Shown: one piece after another, positions 34,890-43,954 of the stretch
How positions within the stretch are numbered: the first letter of the stretch is position 1
Layout: the number at the start of each line of letters is the position of its first letter
Assembly: GCF_017086405.1 (NCBI RefSeq)
Contig: NZ_CP070973.1
Location: 5,736,739-5,800,738, forward strand
DNA: 64,000 nucleotides
Source: Mycobacterium gordonae
Lineage (GTDB): Bacteria; Actinomycetota; Actinomycetes; Mycobacteriales; Mycobacteriaceae
Direction of reading: 5' to 3'
Position numbers and translations under genes: made by a program
Notes under the pieces: model-generated
The model's database searches: none
What the model saw: only the letters and a program-made list of their open reading frames with translations
What the model was told of the DNA's origin: nothing

Positions 34890-35745
34890 GACCGGCCGCC
34901 TCGGTCAGGCCGACGAGTTCGCGGCGGATGTCGTTGCTGCCGGCGATGATCGCGTGCGGGATCGCCCGACGGGTCAGGAATTTGGCGAGCCGGTCGCGGC
35001 GGGCCTGTTCGGCGCGGCGGTAGGCGGCGACGACCCGCGGACCGAGGTCGGCTCCGTTCAGGACGAAACGTCCGGTGGCGACGTCGTACCCGTCGGTGTT
35101 GTCGGGCCCTACCGCGGGCATGTCGGACACCATCGCCCACAGCAGGTCGTGGCGCCCGGTCAGCCTGGCGAGCACTCCGTGCAGTTCCTCGCTGATGTCG
35201 GGTTCGTCGGAGACCACGACGAGCAGCATGGTGTGGCGGTAATGCGTTGCGACGTAATTGAGTTGGGCGGCGATGTCGCTGGTGCCGGGCGCGGTCATGG
35301 TGTGCTGGTACCAGCGGTGCAGCAGTCCCTCAACGTGCGTTTCGCCGCGGCGCTGCGGAACGTTCACGCAGCCGCGGCTGTCGCCGAAGACCATGCCGAT
35401 CTGGTCGGAGCGGCGCAATCCGATCAAACCGACCGCACCCATGACGTGTGCTGCGACGTCACGCTTGAACTCCCCGCTGGGCGCCACGGCGGACATGTTG
35501 CGGCCGGCGTCGGCGACGAGCAGGATCTTGTGGTGCTTCTCGGAGATGAACCGTTTGATGAGCACGCTGCCCGAACGGGCGGAGGCCTTCCAGTCGATGT
35601 CGCGGACGTCGTCACCGGGAACGTAAGGGCGTAGGTCGTCGAATTCCAGGCTGCGCGTATGCGACAGCGCGTAGCGACCGCCCTCGAGTAGTCCGCGGGT
35701 GTCGGTGCCGAAGTGGGCTTTGGCCCGATTGAGGTGCTTGCCCAA
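34879..35745 (-). CDS. DUF58 domain protein
   Basis: A 288-residue soluble protein with the DUF58 signature RYALSHTRSLEFDDLRPYVP, GDDVRDIDWKASARSGSVLI and KRFISEKHHKILLVADAGRN, which embeds a VWA-like strand and Asp. This family is nearly always encoded directly after MoxR and is thought to be a substrate or partner of the ATPase. Here it follows moxR by 7 bp. Confidence 0.92.
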   Translation of the reverse strand: MGKHLNRAKAHFGTDTRGLLEGGRYALSHTRSLEFDDLRPYVPGDDVRDIDWKASARSGSVLIKRFISEKHHKILLVADAGRNMSAVAPSGEFKRDVAAHVMGAVGLIGLRRSDQIGMVFGDSRGCVNVPQRRGETHVEGLLHRWYQHTMTAPGTSDIAAQLNYVATHYRHTMLLVVVSDEPDISEELHGVLARLTGRHDLLWAMVSDMPAVGPDNTDGYDVATGRFVLNGADLGPRVVAAYRRAEQARRDRLAKFLTRRAIPHAIIAGSNDIRRELVGLTEAAGRAG

Positions 35746-35752
35746 GGCGGAC

Positions 35753-36754
35753 TCAGGGCACCCGGACGGCCCGCAGCGCGGCGTCGATCACGGTCTCGGG
35801 AGTGACGTTGGCGCTGGCCGCTTCGAACCCGAGGATGAGCCGGTGCCGCAGCACCCGGTGCGCGAGCTTGGCGATGTCCTCCGGCAGCACGTGCGCCCGC
35901 CCGGACAACACCGCCTGGGCTCGCGCCGCCTTGCAGAAGGCGATCGTGGCGCGCGGACTGGCACCGTACTCGACCAACCGTGCGATCTGTTTGGGCAGCG
36001 CACGGCCGGGGTGGCGGGTCACGTCGACCAGTTGGCTCGCATAGAGCATCAGTGCCCGGTCCATGTAGACATGGCGCACCACGTCCTGCAGACGCAGCAC
36101 GTCCTCGAGGCTGACGACGGGCGCGGTGGGCTGCCGGGTGTCGTAGACGCCGGCGTCGATCCGCGCCATCACCTCCACCTCTTCCTCCGGAGAGGGGTAG
36201 CGCACGATCTCCTTCAGCAGGAACCGGTCGGTCTGCGCCTCGGACAGCGGGTAGGTGCCTTCCTGGTCCACCGGGTTCTGGGTGGCGATGACCAGGAACG
36301 GGTCGGCAAGCGTGTGCACCTGGCCGGCGATCGTGGTCTGGCGCTCCTCCATCGCCTCGAGCATCGCACTCTGCGTCTTGGCACTGGACCGGTTGATCTC
36401 GTCGAGCAGCACGATGTTGGCGTGCACGGGGCCCAGTTGGGTGACGAACGAGTTGGTCGCGGAGTCGTAGATCTGGGTGCCGATGATGTCGCTGGGCAGC
36501 AGGTCGGGGGTGCACTGGATGCGCTGGAAACGGCCGTGGATGGACTCGGCGAGCACCTTGGCGGCGGTGGTCTTGGCCAGGCCGGGCACGCTCTCCAGCA
36601 GCACGTGGCCGCCGGCGAGCAACCCGATCAGCAGCGATTCCCGCAGGTCACGCTGCCCGACGATCTTGGCGGCGAACGCCTCCGAAACGGCGTCGACAAT
36701 CCGCCGGATTCCGTCGAGCTCGCGCTGATCCGGTTGTGTTCGTGCTGTAGTCAT
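35753..36754 (-). CDS. moxR: MoxR-type AAA+ ATPase
   Basis: 333 residues from MTTARTQPDQ (36754); the longer frame runs into the divergent gene's promoter. The AAA+ core has a Walker A loop LESVPGLAKTTAAKV (residues ~53-67), Walker B ANIVLLDEINRSSAKTQSA, sensor-type FLVIATQNPVDQEGTYPLSE, and the arginine-finger/sensor 2 region. MoxR proteins are chaperone-like ATPases that activate VWA-domain partners, which are encoded in the same operon. M. tuberculosis has three MoxR loci; I cannot assign which this is. Confidence 0.93.
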   Translation of the reverse strand: MTTARTQPDQRELDGIRRIVDAVSEAFAAKIVGQRDLRESLLIGLLAGGHVLLESVPGLAKTTAAKVLAESIHGRFQRIQCTPDLLPSDIIGTQIYDSATNSFVTQLGPVHANIVLLDEINRSSAKTQSAMLEAMEERQTTIAGQVHTLADPFLVIATQNPVDQEGTYPLSEAQTDRFLLKEIVRYPSPEEEVEVMARIDAGVYDTRQPTAPVVSLEDVLRLQDVVRHVYMDRALMLYASQLVDVTRHPGRALPKQIARLVEYGASPRATIAFCKAARAQAVLSGRAHVLPEDIAKLAHRVLRHRLILGFEAASANVTPETVIDAALRAVRVP

Positions 36755-36832
36755 ATGCTCGCCTTTATACCCGGGGGCCCGGCTTCCACACTCTTGCTCC
36801 CGCCGCCGGGGGTAGATCCATGTCGGGCGGGT

Positions 36833-38122
36833 ATGCGTGGCGCCATGCGAATCTTGGCGCCTCGCGACATGCTGGCCACTGTCCTGGTCGGCGTCCTCGT
36901 GCTGGCAGGGTGTTCGACGCAGTCCCGACCCTCGTCCGACACCGGGCCCGCGCCGCCGGTGCCGGCGTCGGGGAAGCTGGTGTCCGCCCCCGTCGGCGTG
37001 CCCGCCGGCCTGGCAACGGCGCCGTTCGACCAACCGCGAAAGGCGCTGATACCCGACGGCTGGACGATATCGGTGTGGGCGCGAATCCCCAAGGCGCGGT
37101 TGGCAACCTGGACGCCCGATGGCACCCTGCTGGTGTCGGTCCCGGCCAGCGGGCAGATCGTCAGGCTGTCACAGGGCCGTCAGGCGACGCTGCTCGGCGA
37201 TCTCGACCAACCGCACGGCATGGCGTTCGCGGGGTCGACGCTGTACGTCGCCGAGAGTGACCAGATCGACGCCTACGACTACGTCGACGGACGGGCGGTC
37301 AACGGCCGGACCGTCGCGGCCGGCCTTCCCGACGCTCGCAGCCCTGATCTGCAGGGCGCGTACGCGCATGCGCTCAAGAGTGTGGCCGTGGGGCCTGACG
37401 GTGCGGTCTATTTCTCGATCGGTTCGACGGCCAACATCTCGCCGCAGGACCGCACGGCGAACCCGCCCAGGGCGACGATCATGCGGATTGCGCCCGGCGG
37501 CGGCCCGGCGCAGCCGTTCGCGACGGGAGTGCGCAACGGAACCGGCCTCGCGGTCGCGCCCGACGGATCGGTGTGGACCGCGGTCAACAACCGCGACAAC
37601 GCACCTGATGCGGCGGGAAAGGTCGACGTCGGCTACGTCAACGACCATCCCCCGGAGTCACTGGCGCGCCTCACTCCTGGACGCGAATTAGGTTGGCCCT
37701 ATTGCAATCCCGACGGTGGGCCCGCCGATATGCCGTTCATCCGCGACATGACGACCAACAAGGACGGATCTGAGCTGGATTGCTCGGCGCTGGCTAAGGT
37801 CGAGCAGAGCATGGGCGCTCACTCGGCGCCACTGGGATTGTCGTTCACCACCGGTGCGCTGCCGCAGCCGTACGCCGACGGCGCCCTGGTCGGCATCCAC
37901 GGTTCGTGGAATCGGAAGCCGCCGCGCGCACCCGAGGTGTCGTTCTTCGCCTGGCGGGATGGTGCTCTCGGCGATCAGCAGACGCTCGTCGGCGGCTTTC
38001 AGAGTGGCGACGGGTCCCGATGGGGCCGCCCGGTCGCCGCGGTGGTCGGGCCGGACGGCGCGGTGTACGTCACCGACGACGACGCGGGCGCCGTGTACCG
38101 GCTGGCGCCGCCGGGGCGGTAA
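36833..38122 (+). CDS. Sorbosone/PQQ-type sugar dehydrogenase lipoprotein
   Basis: A 429-residue exported lipoprotein: signal MRILAPRDMLATVLVGVLVL then lipobox LAGC. The beta-propeller resembles soluble glucose/sorbosone dehydrogenases: IPKARLATWTPDGTLLVSVP, LDQPHGMAFAGSTLYVAESD, AHALKSVAVGPDGAVYFSIG, FATGVRNGTGLAVAPDGSVW, WPYCNPDGGP, GIHGSWNRKP, GRPVAAVVGPDGAVYVTDDD. The start may be ATG 36833 or 36845. The gene is divergent from moxR, with 78 bp between starts. Cofactor and substrate are inferred from the family only. Confidence 0.88.
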   Translation: MRGAMRILAPRDMLATVLVGVLVLAGCSTQSRPSSDTGPAPPVPASGKLVSAPVGVPAGLATAPFDQPRKALIPDGWTISVWARIPKARLATWTPDGTLLVSVPASGQIVRLSQGRQATLLGDLDQPHGMAFAGSTLYVAESDQIDAYDYVDGRAVNGRTVAAGLPDARSPDLQGAYAHALKSVAVGPDGAVYFSIGSTANISPQDRTANPPRATIMRIAPGGGPAQPFATGVRNGTGLAVAPDGSVWTAVNNRDNAPDAAGKVDVGYVNDHPPESLARLTPGRELGWPYCNPDGGPADMPFIRDMTTNKDGSELDCSALAKVEQSMGAHSAPLGLSFTTGALPQPYADGALVGIHGSWNRKPPRAPEVSFFAWRDGALGDQQTLVGGFQSGDGSRWGRPVAAVVGPDGAVYVTDDDAGAVYRLAPPGR

Positions 38123-38145
38123 ACCACTGAGGTTCCTGCGCCCGT

Positions 38146-38712
38146 TCAGTCGTGTTTCGCCTCGTAGCGCAGCAGTACCGTGCCGCCCGGGAAGGTGCGG
38201 TTCTCCACCAGTCGCAGCGAGATCCATGCCGGCAGCGTCGGGAAGTACGGTGTGCCCCCGCCCACGGCAGTGGGCGCTATCACGACGCGATACTCGTCCA
38301 CCAGTCCGGCCTGCACGATCGGTGCGGCCAGCGTCGCGCCGACCACCTCCAGCCTCCCGTCGGTTTCGGCCTTCAGCTTCGTCACCACCTCGACCGGATC
38401 GCCGCGTTCCAGGCGGGAGTTCCAGTCGACGGACTCCAGAGTGCGCGAGAACACGACCTTGGGCATGTCGCGCCAGATATGGGCGAACTCGACGATCAGC
38501 GGGGTGGCGTCCGGTGCCGTATCCGCGGTCGGCCAATACGCGGACATCAGTTCGTAGATCCGGCGTCCGTAGCACGACAGGGCGGTTTCCCGCTCGAAGT
38601 CGTTCCAGTACTGGTGCAGTTCTTCGCTCGGCTCGGACCAGTCGATGTTGCCGTGCGCGTCAGCGATGTACCCGTCCAGCGACACGTTGAAGCCATAGAT
38701 GAGTTTGCCCAT
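38146..38712 (-). CDS. Dihydrofolate reductase-family (RibD C-terminal-like) protein
   Basis: 188 residues from MGKLIYGFNVSLDGYIADAH (38712; an ATG at 38745 is less likely). Family motifs: GFNVSLDGYIAD, LSCYGRRIYELMSAYWPTAD, MPKVVFSRTLESVDWNSRL and VVGATLAAPIVQAGLVDEYR. These are typical of the stand-alone RibD/DHFR-fold reductases that bind NADPH. The substrate is unknown. It converges with the sugar dehydrogenase gene. Confidence 0.9.
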   Translation of the reverse strand: MGKLIYGFNVSLDGYIADAHGNIDWSEPSEELHQYWNDFERETALSCYGRRIYELMSAYWPTADTAPDATPLIVEFAHIWRDMPKVVFSRTLESVDWNSRLERGDPVEVVTKLKAETDGRLEVVGATLAAPIVQAGLVDEYRVVIAPTAVGGGTPYFPTLPAWISLRLVENRTFPGGTVLLRYEAKHD

Positions 38713-38835
38713 ACAGATCAGACTGCACCGGCGGGCAAAACTCACTGCGGCGCAAGCGTTACGCGCGCTCGCTTCGGACTAGCCGTGCTATTCCCGACGA
38801 ATTCGAATGCTCACAGTCAACGCGGCGTTACGGTG

Positions 38836-40101
38836 ATGGCCATGAACATGGCTCACCGTGGTCGGTGGGCCGCACTGCTGGCCGTGCTGGTTCTGGCCGG
38901 TTGTCAGCCGGCGAGCAGGACGAACCCGACCACCACGCAAACGGACACCACAGCGACGTCTGCGACCACCACCCCCAAAATCGTGCAACCGGGCGCCTTG
39001 TTCTACACGAAGGCAGGGTCGCTGTACGTCAGCGAACCCGCCGGCGCCCCCGGCCGGAAACTGACAGACGGACCGGCAGACGCGCAACCGGCGCCGTCCC
39101 CCGACCTCGCGCACGTGGCGTTCGTCCGGAAGAAGACAGCCTCCGACTATGGCGGTGAGTTGTGGGTGCTCGACCTTTCGCCGCAACTCGCACCCCTGGC
39201 GCCACCCCGGCGACTGGTGGACCCCGCCGGCCTTCCGCACGGCAGCGGCGGCCTTCCGCCAATGGTCGCCAGGCCCCGTTGGTCGCCGACGGGACACCAT
39301 GTGGCCTTCGTCGACAACCCGACTGGTGGGGCGGTAGAGGGAGGCGTCCTGCTCGTCGCGGCGGCCGACACAGGAGCAATCGCGCCCAGACCGCCGGCTG
39401 CATCCCAATCCGCCACCGCGTGGGCGCCGTTCGCCGAACCCGCCTTCGCATGGGCACCGGACGGCAGTCACATCGCCTGGTTGGACGAACGCAGCGACGT
39501 CAGGCCGACGAACGTCAACGCCCTGGCCGTCGGCGGCGCATCCACGTCTGTCGCCACCGGCCCGAACGCATCATCGGTGAGCTACGCCAGGGACGGGCGG
39601 GCGATCCTGTTCACCAACGGGGACACCTCAGATCCGTTCATGCTCCCCAAGAACCCCTTCACCCTCCGCGCTGGTGGCGTCTACTCGGTCGCAGCCTCCG
39701 TCGAAACCGGTGCGACGCCGGCCGCCCCCACTCCGTTGTTCACCGCGCAAGGTTGGTCCTACCGCGACATGACGATCCTGGACTCCGGTGCGGTGGCCTT
39801 CACGGCGCAACAGGTCGGGCGGGGTGCCCCTGCTGCGAGGGTTATTCAGGTTCTCGACAAGGGTTCCTCGCTACCGCGCACGACGGTCACCGAAGTCGCG
39901 ACCAAGTCGGTTTGTACTGAAACCCCTCGGGGCGGGGGCGTTTGTCATGCCGTCCAAGGACCCGCGTGGGGTGCCGGCAATATCCTTGCCTACCTTGATA
40001 ATTCGCCAGAAGTGCAGCTTATCTTCACCGACGCCGAGGGGCGTGACCCCAAGCGGGTCGACAGCGGCGTGGACAGCTTTGCCTTCCCGCCGGTTCCCTG
40101 A
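38836..40101 (+). CDS. TolB-like beta-propeller lipoprotein
   Basis: A 421-residue lipoprotein (start 38836; signal GRWAALLAVLVLAGC with lipobox LAGC). A low-complexity Thr-rich linker (TNPTTTQTDTTATSATTTP) leads to propeller blades of WD40/TolB type: LYVSEPAGAPGRKLTDGPAD, PAPSPDLAHVAFVRKK, RPRWSPTGHHVAFVD, FAWAPDGSHIAWLDE, SVSYARDGRAILFTN. It probably binds something at the outer face of the membrane. Function is unknown. Confidence 0.85.
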   Translation: MAMNMAHRGRWAALLAVLVLAGCQPASRTNPTTTQTDTTATSATTTPKIVQPGALFYTKAGSLYVSEPAGAPGRKLTDGPADAQPAPSPDLAHVAFVRKKTASDYGGELWVLDLSPQLAPLAPPRRLVDPAGLPHGSGGLPPMVARPRWSPTGHHVAFVDNPTGGAVEGGVLLVAAADTGAIAPRPPAASQSATAWAPFAEPAFAWAPDGSHIAWLDERSDVRPTNVNALAVGGASTSVATGPNASSVSYARDGRAILFTNGDTSDPFMLPKNPFTLRAGGVYSVAASVETGATPAAPTPLFTAQGWSYRDMTILDSGAVAFTAQQVGRGAPAARVIQVLDKGSSLPRTTVTEVATKSVCTETPRGGGVCHAVQGPAWGAGNILAYLDNSPEVQLIFTDAEGRDPKRVDSGVDSFAFPPVP

Positions 40102-40269
40102 CGATCGGCAACGCCTGCTGCCCGGTCGCGACGTGCGAGTGGCTTAAACGACCGGGGCTCAACGCAATGCCGTCCCGTCTGCCGGCAACTAGGGTCCTTC
40201 AGCCCTATCGGGAGCGCAAACCGCGTCCCTATGGTCAGCGGTTGAGGGGTTGCGGAAAGGCTGCTGCCG

Positions 40270-40845
40270 TTGTCCGGATCAGTATTCAGAGCCGTTGTTA
40301 TCACCGCGGTGGTCGCGACCGCGATACAGCTTGCGGGTTGCACGAGTGGCAACCGTTGGGCCGCCGCACCGAAGCCGTCCGAGTCAGACAGCACACGTTC
40401 GACGTCGACAGCATCCTCCGCCGCCGGAGGTGGTCCGGCGAGCTTGCCCGCGCACTTCGAAATTCAGAACGGCGATCTGGTTTCCGACTGCCGCATCAGC
40501 ACGGATTCGATCACCTGCAACGAGACTCTGAAGAACCTCAAGCCGACGCAGTCGTACACGGGCACGATGACCGGGAAGATGTCGGGCTGGACGATGACCG
40601 GGTCCGCCAGCTCCTATGCGACGTTCCCAGATCCGCAGAGTCCCGAATGCACCGGCACCACCGAAATGTCCGGGCCGATCACCGTCATCTTTCGCCCCGA
40701 CGGAACCCTCAATGCGCGTTGGGGTCCCTACCAGCGGACAATGACCAACAGTTGCCTCACCTCCCAGCCGGAACCCAATTCTGGTGAAGACCCGAACCAC
40801 GAACCGATATCTGAGTGGACCGCAACGTGGGCGCCGTCCCAGTAG
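40270..40845 (+). CDS. Lipoprotein of unknown function
   Basis: 191 residues with signal AVVITAVVATAIQLAGC (lipobox LAGC at about residue 24), a Ser/Thr-rich linker and a small beta domain with two Cys pairs (VSDCRISTDSITCNETLKNL, SPECTGTTEMSG, MTNSCLTSQPE). It lies 168 bp after the TolB-like gene and resembles no family I can name. Confidence 0.75.
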   Translation: MSGSVFRAVVITAVVATAIQLAGCTSGNRWAAAPKPSESDSTRSTSTASSAAGGGPASLPAHFEIQNGDLVSDCRISTDSITCNETLKNLKPTQSYTGTMTGKMSGWTMTGSASSYATFPDPQSPECTGTTEMSGPITVIFRPDGTLNARWGPYQRTMTNSCLTSQPEPNSGEDPNHEPISEWTATWAPSQ

Positions 40846-40856
40846 ACGCGCAGACT

Positions 40857-41818
40857 ATGGAGCGGATCAATCAGGCTCTACCAACTGCGGTTCGCGGCCC
40901 TAGACAACAGGCCGTGGCCGGTGGGCGGCGGGTCCGGCCGCAGGATCGTGATCATCGTCGCCGCAAGGCCGTTCCGGGCGCGGTTCTGGCCGTTGCCATG
41001 GTCCTGATCGCAAGTTGCACCCATGCCGGGAATGACCAACCCACAACCACGACGACCCGACAATTCACCCACCCCAGTGGCGCCGAGCAGGTGGTGATCG
41101 AAGTCTCCCGCGGGGCGGGCTCGTGCAACCCGTCGTGCGCGTCGGCGACACGCTGCCCCGCGTGTGGATCTCGGGGAACGGCCACTACCTCCGACAGGTC
41201 GATCGGGCGACCGACATCCCGGCGCTGGTCACCTTGGAGGAACACCGAATCCCCGAATCCACCCTGCAAAACCTGCTCACCGAGACGAACAACGCGGGAC
41301 TCCTCGCCGACTCACCGGACTTCGGCGCTCCGAAAATCTTCGATGCCGTCAACACCCGCATTCTCGTCGTCACCGACGGCAAGCGGCACGACGTGCTCGT
41401 CCGCGCGCTGGGGTACCCGGTCGCTGACCTCGACGCCGCCACCGTCGCCGCACGTGAGCGCGTCTGGCGCCTCATGGACCTGCTCGAGCATCCGGACAGC
41501 ATCACCGGTGCGGGTGCTCCGCGCACCTACGCACCGGCGGGGGTGGCCGTATGGGTGCTCGGACCTGCAGCGGACGCTACGGCCGCACCTGCGGCAACGT
41601 GGCCGCTCGGCGACCTGGCAACGGTCGGCACGCCGACGGATTGGCCCGCTCCGTCGGCCCGGTGCCTCGTCGTGGCCGGCAACGACCTTGACGCCGTAGC
41701 CGCCGCGGCGGCGGGGGCGAGCCGGAGTGCGCCGTGGCGTTCAGAGAACAAGCTCTGGCAACTCGCGATGCGGCCACTGCTGCCGGACGAACACGCCTGC
41801 GCCGACGTCGGCAAATAG
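40857..41818 (+). pseudogene. Frameshifted lipoprotein gene
   Basis: The first half is open from 40857 and encodes a lipoprotein signal (VPGAVLAVAMVLIASC) and QFTHPSGAEQVVIEVSRG. It then loses homology near 41113. The downstream frame continues the same protein as VVRVGDTLPRVWISGNGHYL, RQVDRATDIPALVTLEEHRI and runs to a stop at 41818. Shifting at the run of Gs around 41109-41118 (one base missing) would join them into about 320 residues. It is either a real pseudogene or a sequencing error; the coding quality of both halves is high. Confidence 0.7.
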
Positions 41819-41966
41819 GCGGTTCGGGCGCCGTTATCGGCCGAAAGCCTGGTACGGAAACAGCGTTGTCGCCCACTATTTCGTCACGGTCAGCAAGCCA
41901 GCCGGCAGAAACGGCCCGTTCCGCGCCGCCGGCCGAACCAGGACCGCCGTCTGCCACTCAAACGCA

Positions 41967-42012
41967 GTGCCCCCAGTCGGACTCGAACCGACACTTGGCG
42001 GATTTTAAGTCC
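41967..42012. repeat. attL: 46-bp copy of the tRNA-Leu 3' part
   Basis: A 46-bp sequence identical to 56724-56769 in the same orientation. It covers the tRNA 3' end, T arm, variable loop and 3' part of the anticodon stem-loop (minus-strand sense). The left copy is not followed by the 5' half, so it is not a functional tRNA. It marks the left end of the integrated element. Confidence 0.93.
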
Positions 42013-42155
42013 TGCAACACACGTCCGCCGGTGCCCGCCGGTATTTGCAATCCACCCCTGACCAGCGGCTACGTTCCGCCGGTGTTCGTCGTCGTTCGCG
42101 GGTGTGTGACTTGAGTTGTGACACCGTCGTGACACCGAGGTGTCGAAGTGAACCT

Positions 42156-42350
42156 TTATCGGCGTCCATCTCGGATCTGGTACACGCGAGACAGCGACAG
42201 CCCGGCCGCGACGGCCAGCTGCTCGCCCGAGATGCCCTGCTCGAATCCCTCCCGGATCAGCTGACGAAGTTCTTCGTCAGCCGTGTCGAACGCGATCCGG
42301 CGCGACTCACGCTTCCTGGCGGCGCGCCGGATGAGCCCGAGGTGGTCCAC
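42156..42350 (-). CDS. Small helix-turn-helix protein
   Basis: A 64-residue basic protein. Its C-terminal half is a clear HTH: LIREGFEQGISGEQLAVAAG then LSLSRVYQIRDGRR. It resembles small resolvase-like/XRE-type DNA-binding proteins of actinophages. Its start is 48 bp from the first of three AGCGCGCT palindromes, which lie between it and the divergent cargo operon. It is the best candidate for their regulator. Confidence 0.7.
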   Translation of the reverse strand: MDHLGLIRRAARKRESRRIAFDTADEELRQLIREGFEQGISGEQLAVAAGLSLSRVYQIRDGRR

Positions 42351-42398
42351 AAGCGCAAAAGTGTAGCGGGCTGAAACCGGGCTTCTGCGTCGCTTTCC

Positions 42399-42441
42399 AG
42401 CGCGCTACAGTTGTGATTTCCAGCGCGCTAAACAGCGCGCT
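42399..42441. promoter_or_regulatory. Three AGCGCGCT palindromes in the element's left promoter
   Basis: Copies of the 8-bp palindrome AGCGCGCT occur at 42399-42406, 42422-42429 and 42434-42441. The first two share the longer form TTTCCAGCGCGCTA. They sit between the divergent HTH gene and the plus-strand operon, where a repressor operator is expected. Confidence 0.65.
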
Positions 42442-42558
42442 ACGTCAATTCGAGAAGGGAGCACGGAGTTGCATGACACTGGACGCGGGCCGCCCGACAA
42501 GCTTCTGTTGCAACGCCTTTCACATTGCCCGGTAGTCCAACTACCTCGCAAATGACTG

Positions 42559-42588
42559 AAGGCGGCTCCCCTGCACGGGAACCGCCTT
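42559..42588 (+). terminator. Strong hairpin upstream of the zinc-finger gene
   Basis: Arms AAGGCGG(c)TCCC and GGGA(a)CCGCCTT form a near-perfect stem with a small loop. A short pyrimidine stretch follows, but no real T-run. It may be an attenuator or terminator in the leader of the cargo operon, about 60 bp before the GTG start at 42648. Confidence 0.45.
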
Positions 42589-42647
42589 CTCGTACCTCAA
42601 GCCCTTACTTAAGGGGCTTTCAGAACACGACACAGGAGTTTATCTCA

Positions 42648-43532
42648 GTGCGCTCGAAAACAGAACACCCGTCCCTGACCCATCGTTGCCCGTTTTGCGG
42701 CGCCGACCCGGGCACACCGTGCGTCACCCGCAACGGCGGCCGCGAGCTCGACTGGCCACACAGCCGCCGGATTCACTTCGCCGAACCGAAACCGCAACGG
42801 CCGAAGCGGCAGGCCTTGTGCTGTGTGTGTGGCCACCCGCGCACCGTCAGCGGCAATTACTTCTTCGGCAGCAACGACGAGAATCGTGCCAGCGGCGGCT
42901 TTGGTGACGATCCGCGCGGCTGGCTGAATACCGGAACGTTGAAATGTGTGGCTTGCGGGTGCCGGACCCGGCATGCGCTGCTGCGCGATCCCGGGTCGGC
43001 GCATGTCGACTACGCGGAGGCCTACCAGCGGTATGCGCTTGGCGGGCAGTGGCCAGATCGGCCCGAGTACGCACCGGACCGCGAACGGTTGCGCGAGCGG
43101 TATTTCCGGCAGTTTCCACGGAACCCGAATCTGCGGCACCTGTGGTGGGTGCAGGACGGGGACAAGGCGCGCGCAGCTGGCATCCGCGAGGTGCCGACTC
43201 TGTGCGGCGGTGTCCACACGCTACGCGGTGAATCGACCGCGGCGCGCCAGGTCATCAAGCCGCAGTACTTGGCGCCAGAGCCAGTGCACACAGATCAGTA
43301 CACCGACCACGCCACCGGCGAGTCGTGGCGCGACGGGGACTGCGTGGACTGCCTGCGCGTGTACAACGACGGCCTGTTGCAGCGGACCCGTGACGACCTC
43401 GCAAGGCTAATCCGCTGGTACTTCGTGCGGTCCGATCGACTCGACGCCGCGGAGGTCGAGGAGTTGCGGAGCTTCCTGCGGGCGTCTGCGCGTCGTACAT
43501 GGCAGCGTTGGCAACAGCGGCAAGACCGCTGA
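42648..43532 (+). CDS. Cys-rich (zinc-binding) element protein
   Basis: A 294-residue protein; GTG start at 42648 has an AGGAG ribosome site 9 bp upstream. The open frame upstream contains the hairpin and is non-coding. The N-terminus has an HRCPFCGADPGTPCVTRNGG unit, then ALCCVCGHPRT, LKCVACGCRTRHAL and later DCVDCLRVYN, suggesting three or four zinc ribbons. The phage-type CPxCGAxPGxPC box is common in actinophage hypothetical proteins. No catalytic motif is visible. It may act in DNA or RNA binding. A strong terminator follows. Confidence 0.75.
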   Translation: MRSKTEHPSLTHRCPFCGADPGTPCVTRNGGRELDWPHSRRIHFAEPKPQRPKRQALCCVCGHPRTVSGNYFFGSNDENRASGGFGDDPRGWLNTGTLKCVACGCRTRHALLRDPGSAHVDYAEAYQRYALGGQWPDRPEYAPDRERLRERYFRQFPRNPNLRHLWWVQDGDKARAAGIREVPTLCGGVHTLRGESTAARQVIKPQYLAPEPVHTDQYTDHATGESWRDGDCVDCLRVYNDGLLQRTRDDLARLIRWYFVRSDRLDAAEVEELRSFLRASARRTWQRWQQRQDR

Positions 43533-43544
43533 GAGCAACCCAGG

Positions 43545-43585
43545 ATAGGGGGTCGTGTTGCAAATGCGACCCCCTATTGCTCTTT
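43545..43585 (+). terminator. Rho-independent terminator
   Basis: Perfect 11-bp arms ATAGGGGGTCG (43545-43555) and CGACCCCCTAT (43567-43577) with an 11-nt loop, followed by TGCTCTTT. It is placed just after the zinc-binding gene's stop and before the next GTG. Confidence 0.75.
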
Positions 43586-43609
43586 CGCCCGGGGTGGAAG
43601 AATCGATTT

Positions 43610-43921
43610 GTGAGTTCAAACGGCCCGTCCGAGCCCGACTGGACCCGGCTTTGCAAGGGCACTGACTTGGAGCAGCTCAGAGGCCAGCCGTACATGCTGC
43701 GTGAGTCAGATGACCCGGGAAGTCCGTGGCGTTCGGTTTCCGGGCGCGCCCAGGGCTTCTTCACCGACCAAGAATCTGGGGTTGTCTTCTACTACACGAC
43801 GGTGAAGTTTTACGGCGGCGGCGAGCGCGTGATCAACGATTCTGATGATCTTGAGATCGGGCTGATCAGGCCGCCCTGGTGGACTGATGACATGGAACCC
43901 TCAGAATGGCCACGACGATGA
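43610..43921 (+). CDS. Small element protein, unknown
   Basis: About 103 residues starting at GTG 43610 (VSSNGPSEPDWTRLCKGTDL); longer open frame upstream includes the terminator and is unlikely to be coding. Contains RSVSGRAQGFFTDQESGVVF and YYTTVKFYGGGERVIND. Beta-rich, no signal or membrane segment. Family not recognised. Confidence 0.6.
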   Translation: MSSNGPSEPDWTRLCKGTDLEQLRGQPYMLRESDDPGSPWRSVSGRAQGFFTDQESGVVFYYTTVKFYGGGERVINDSDDLEIGLIRPPWWTDDMEPSEWPRR

Positions 43922-43954
43922 CCGCGAACCTCGCCGCGGAGTAACTTCGCCGGC

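Noticed and set aside
35699..36832. N-terminal extension of the sugar dehydrogenase frame
   Set aside because: The 378 codons upstream of 36833 lie opposite moxR. The lipoprotein signal at 36833/36845 fixes the real start.
41967..42012. Possible second tRNA
   Set aside because: Only the 3' part is present and the 5' half is absent, so it is an att remnant.
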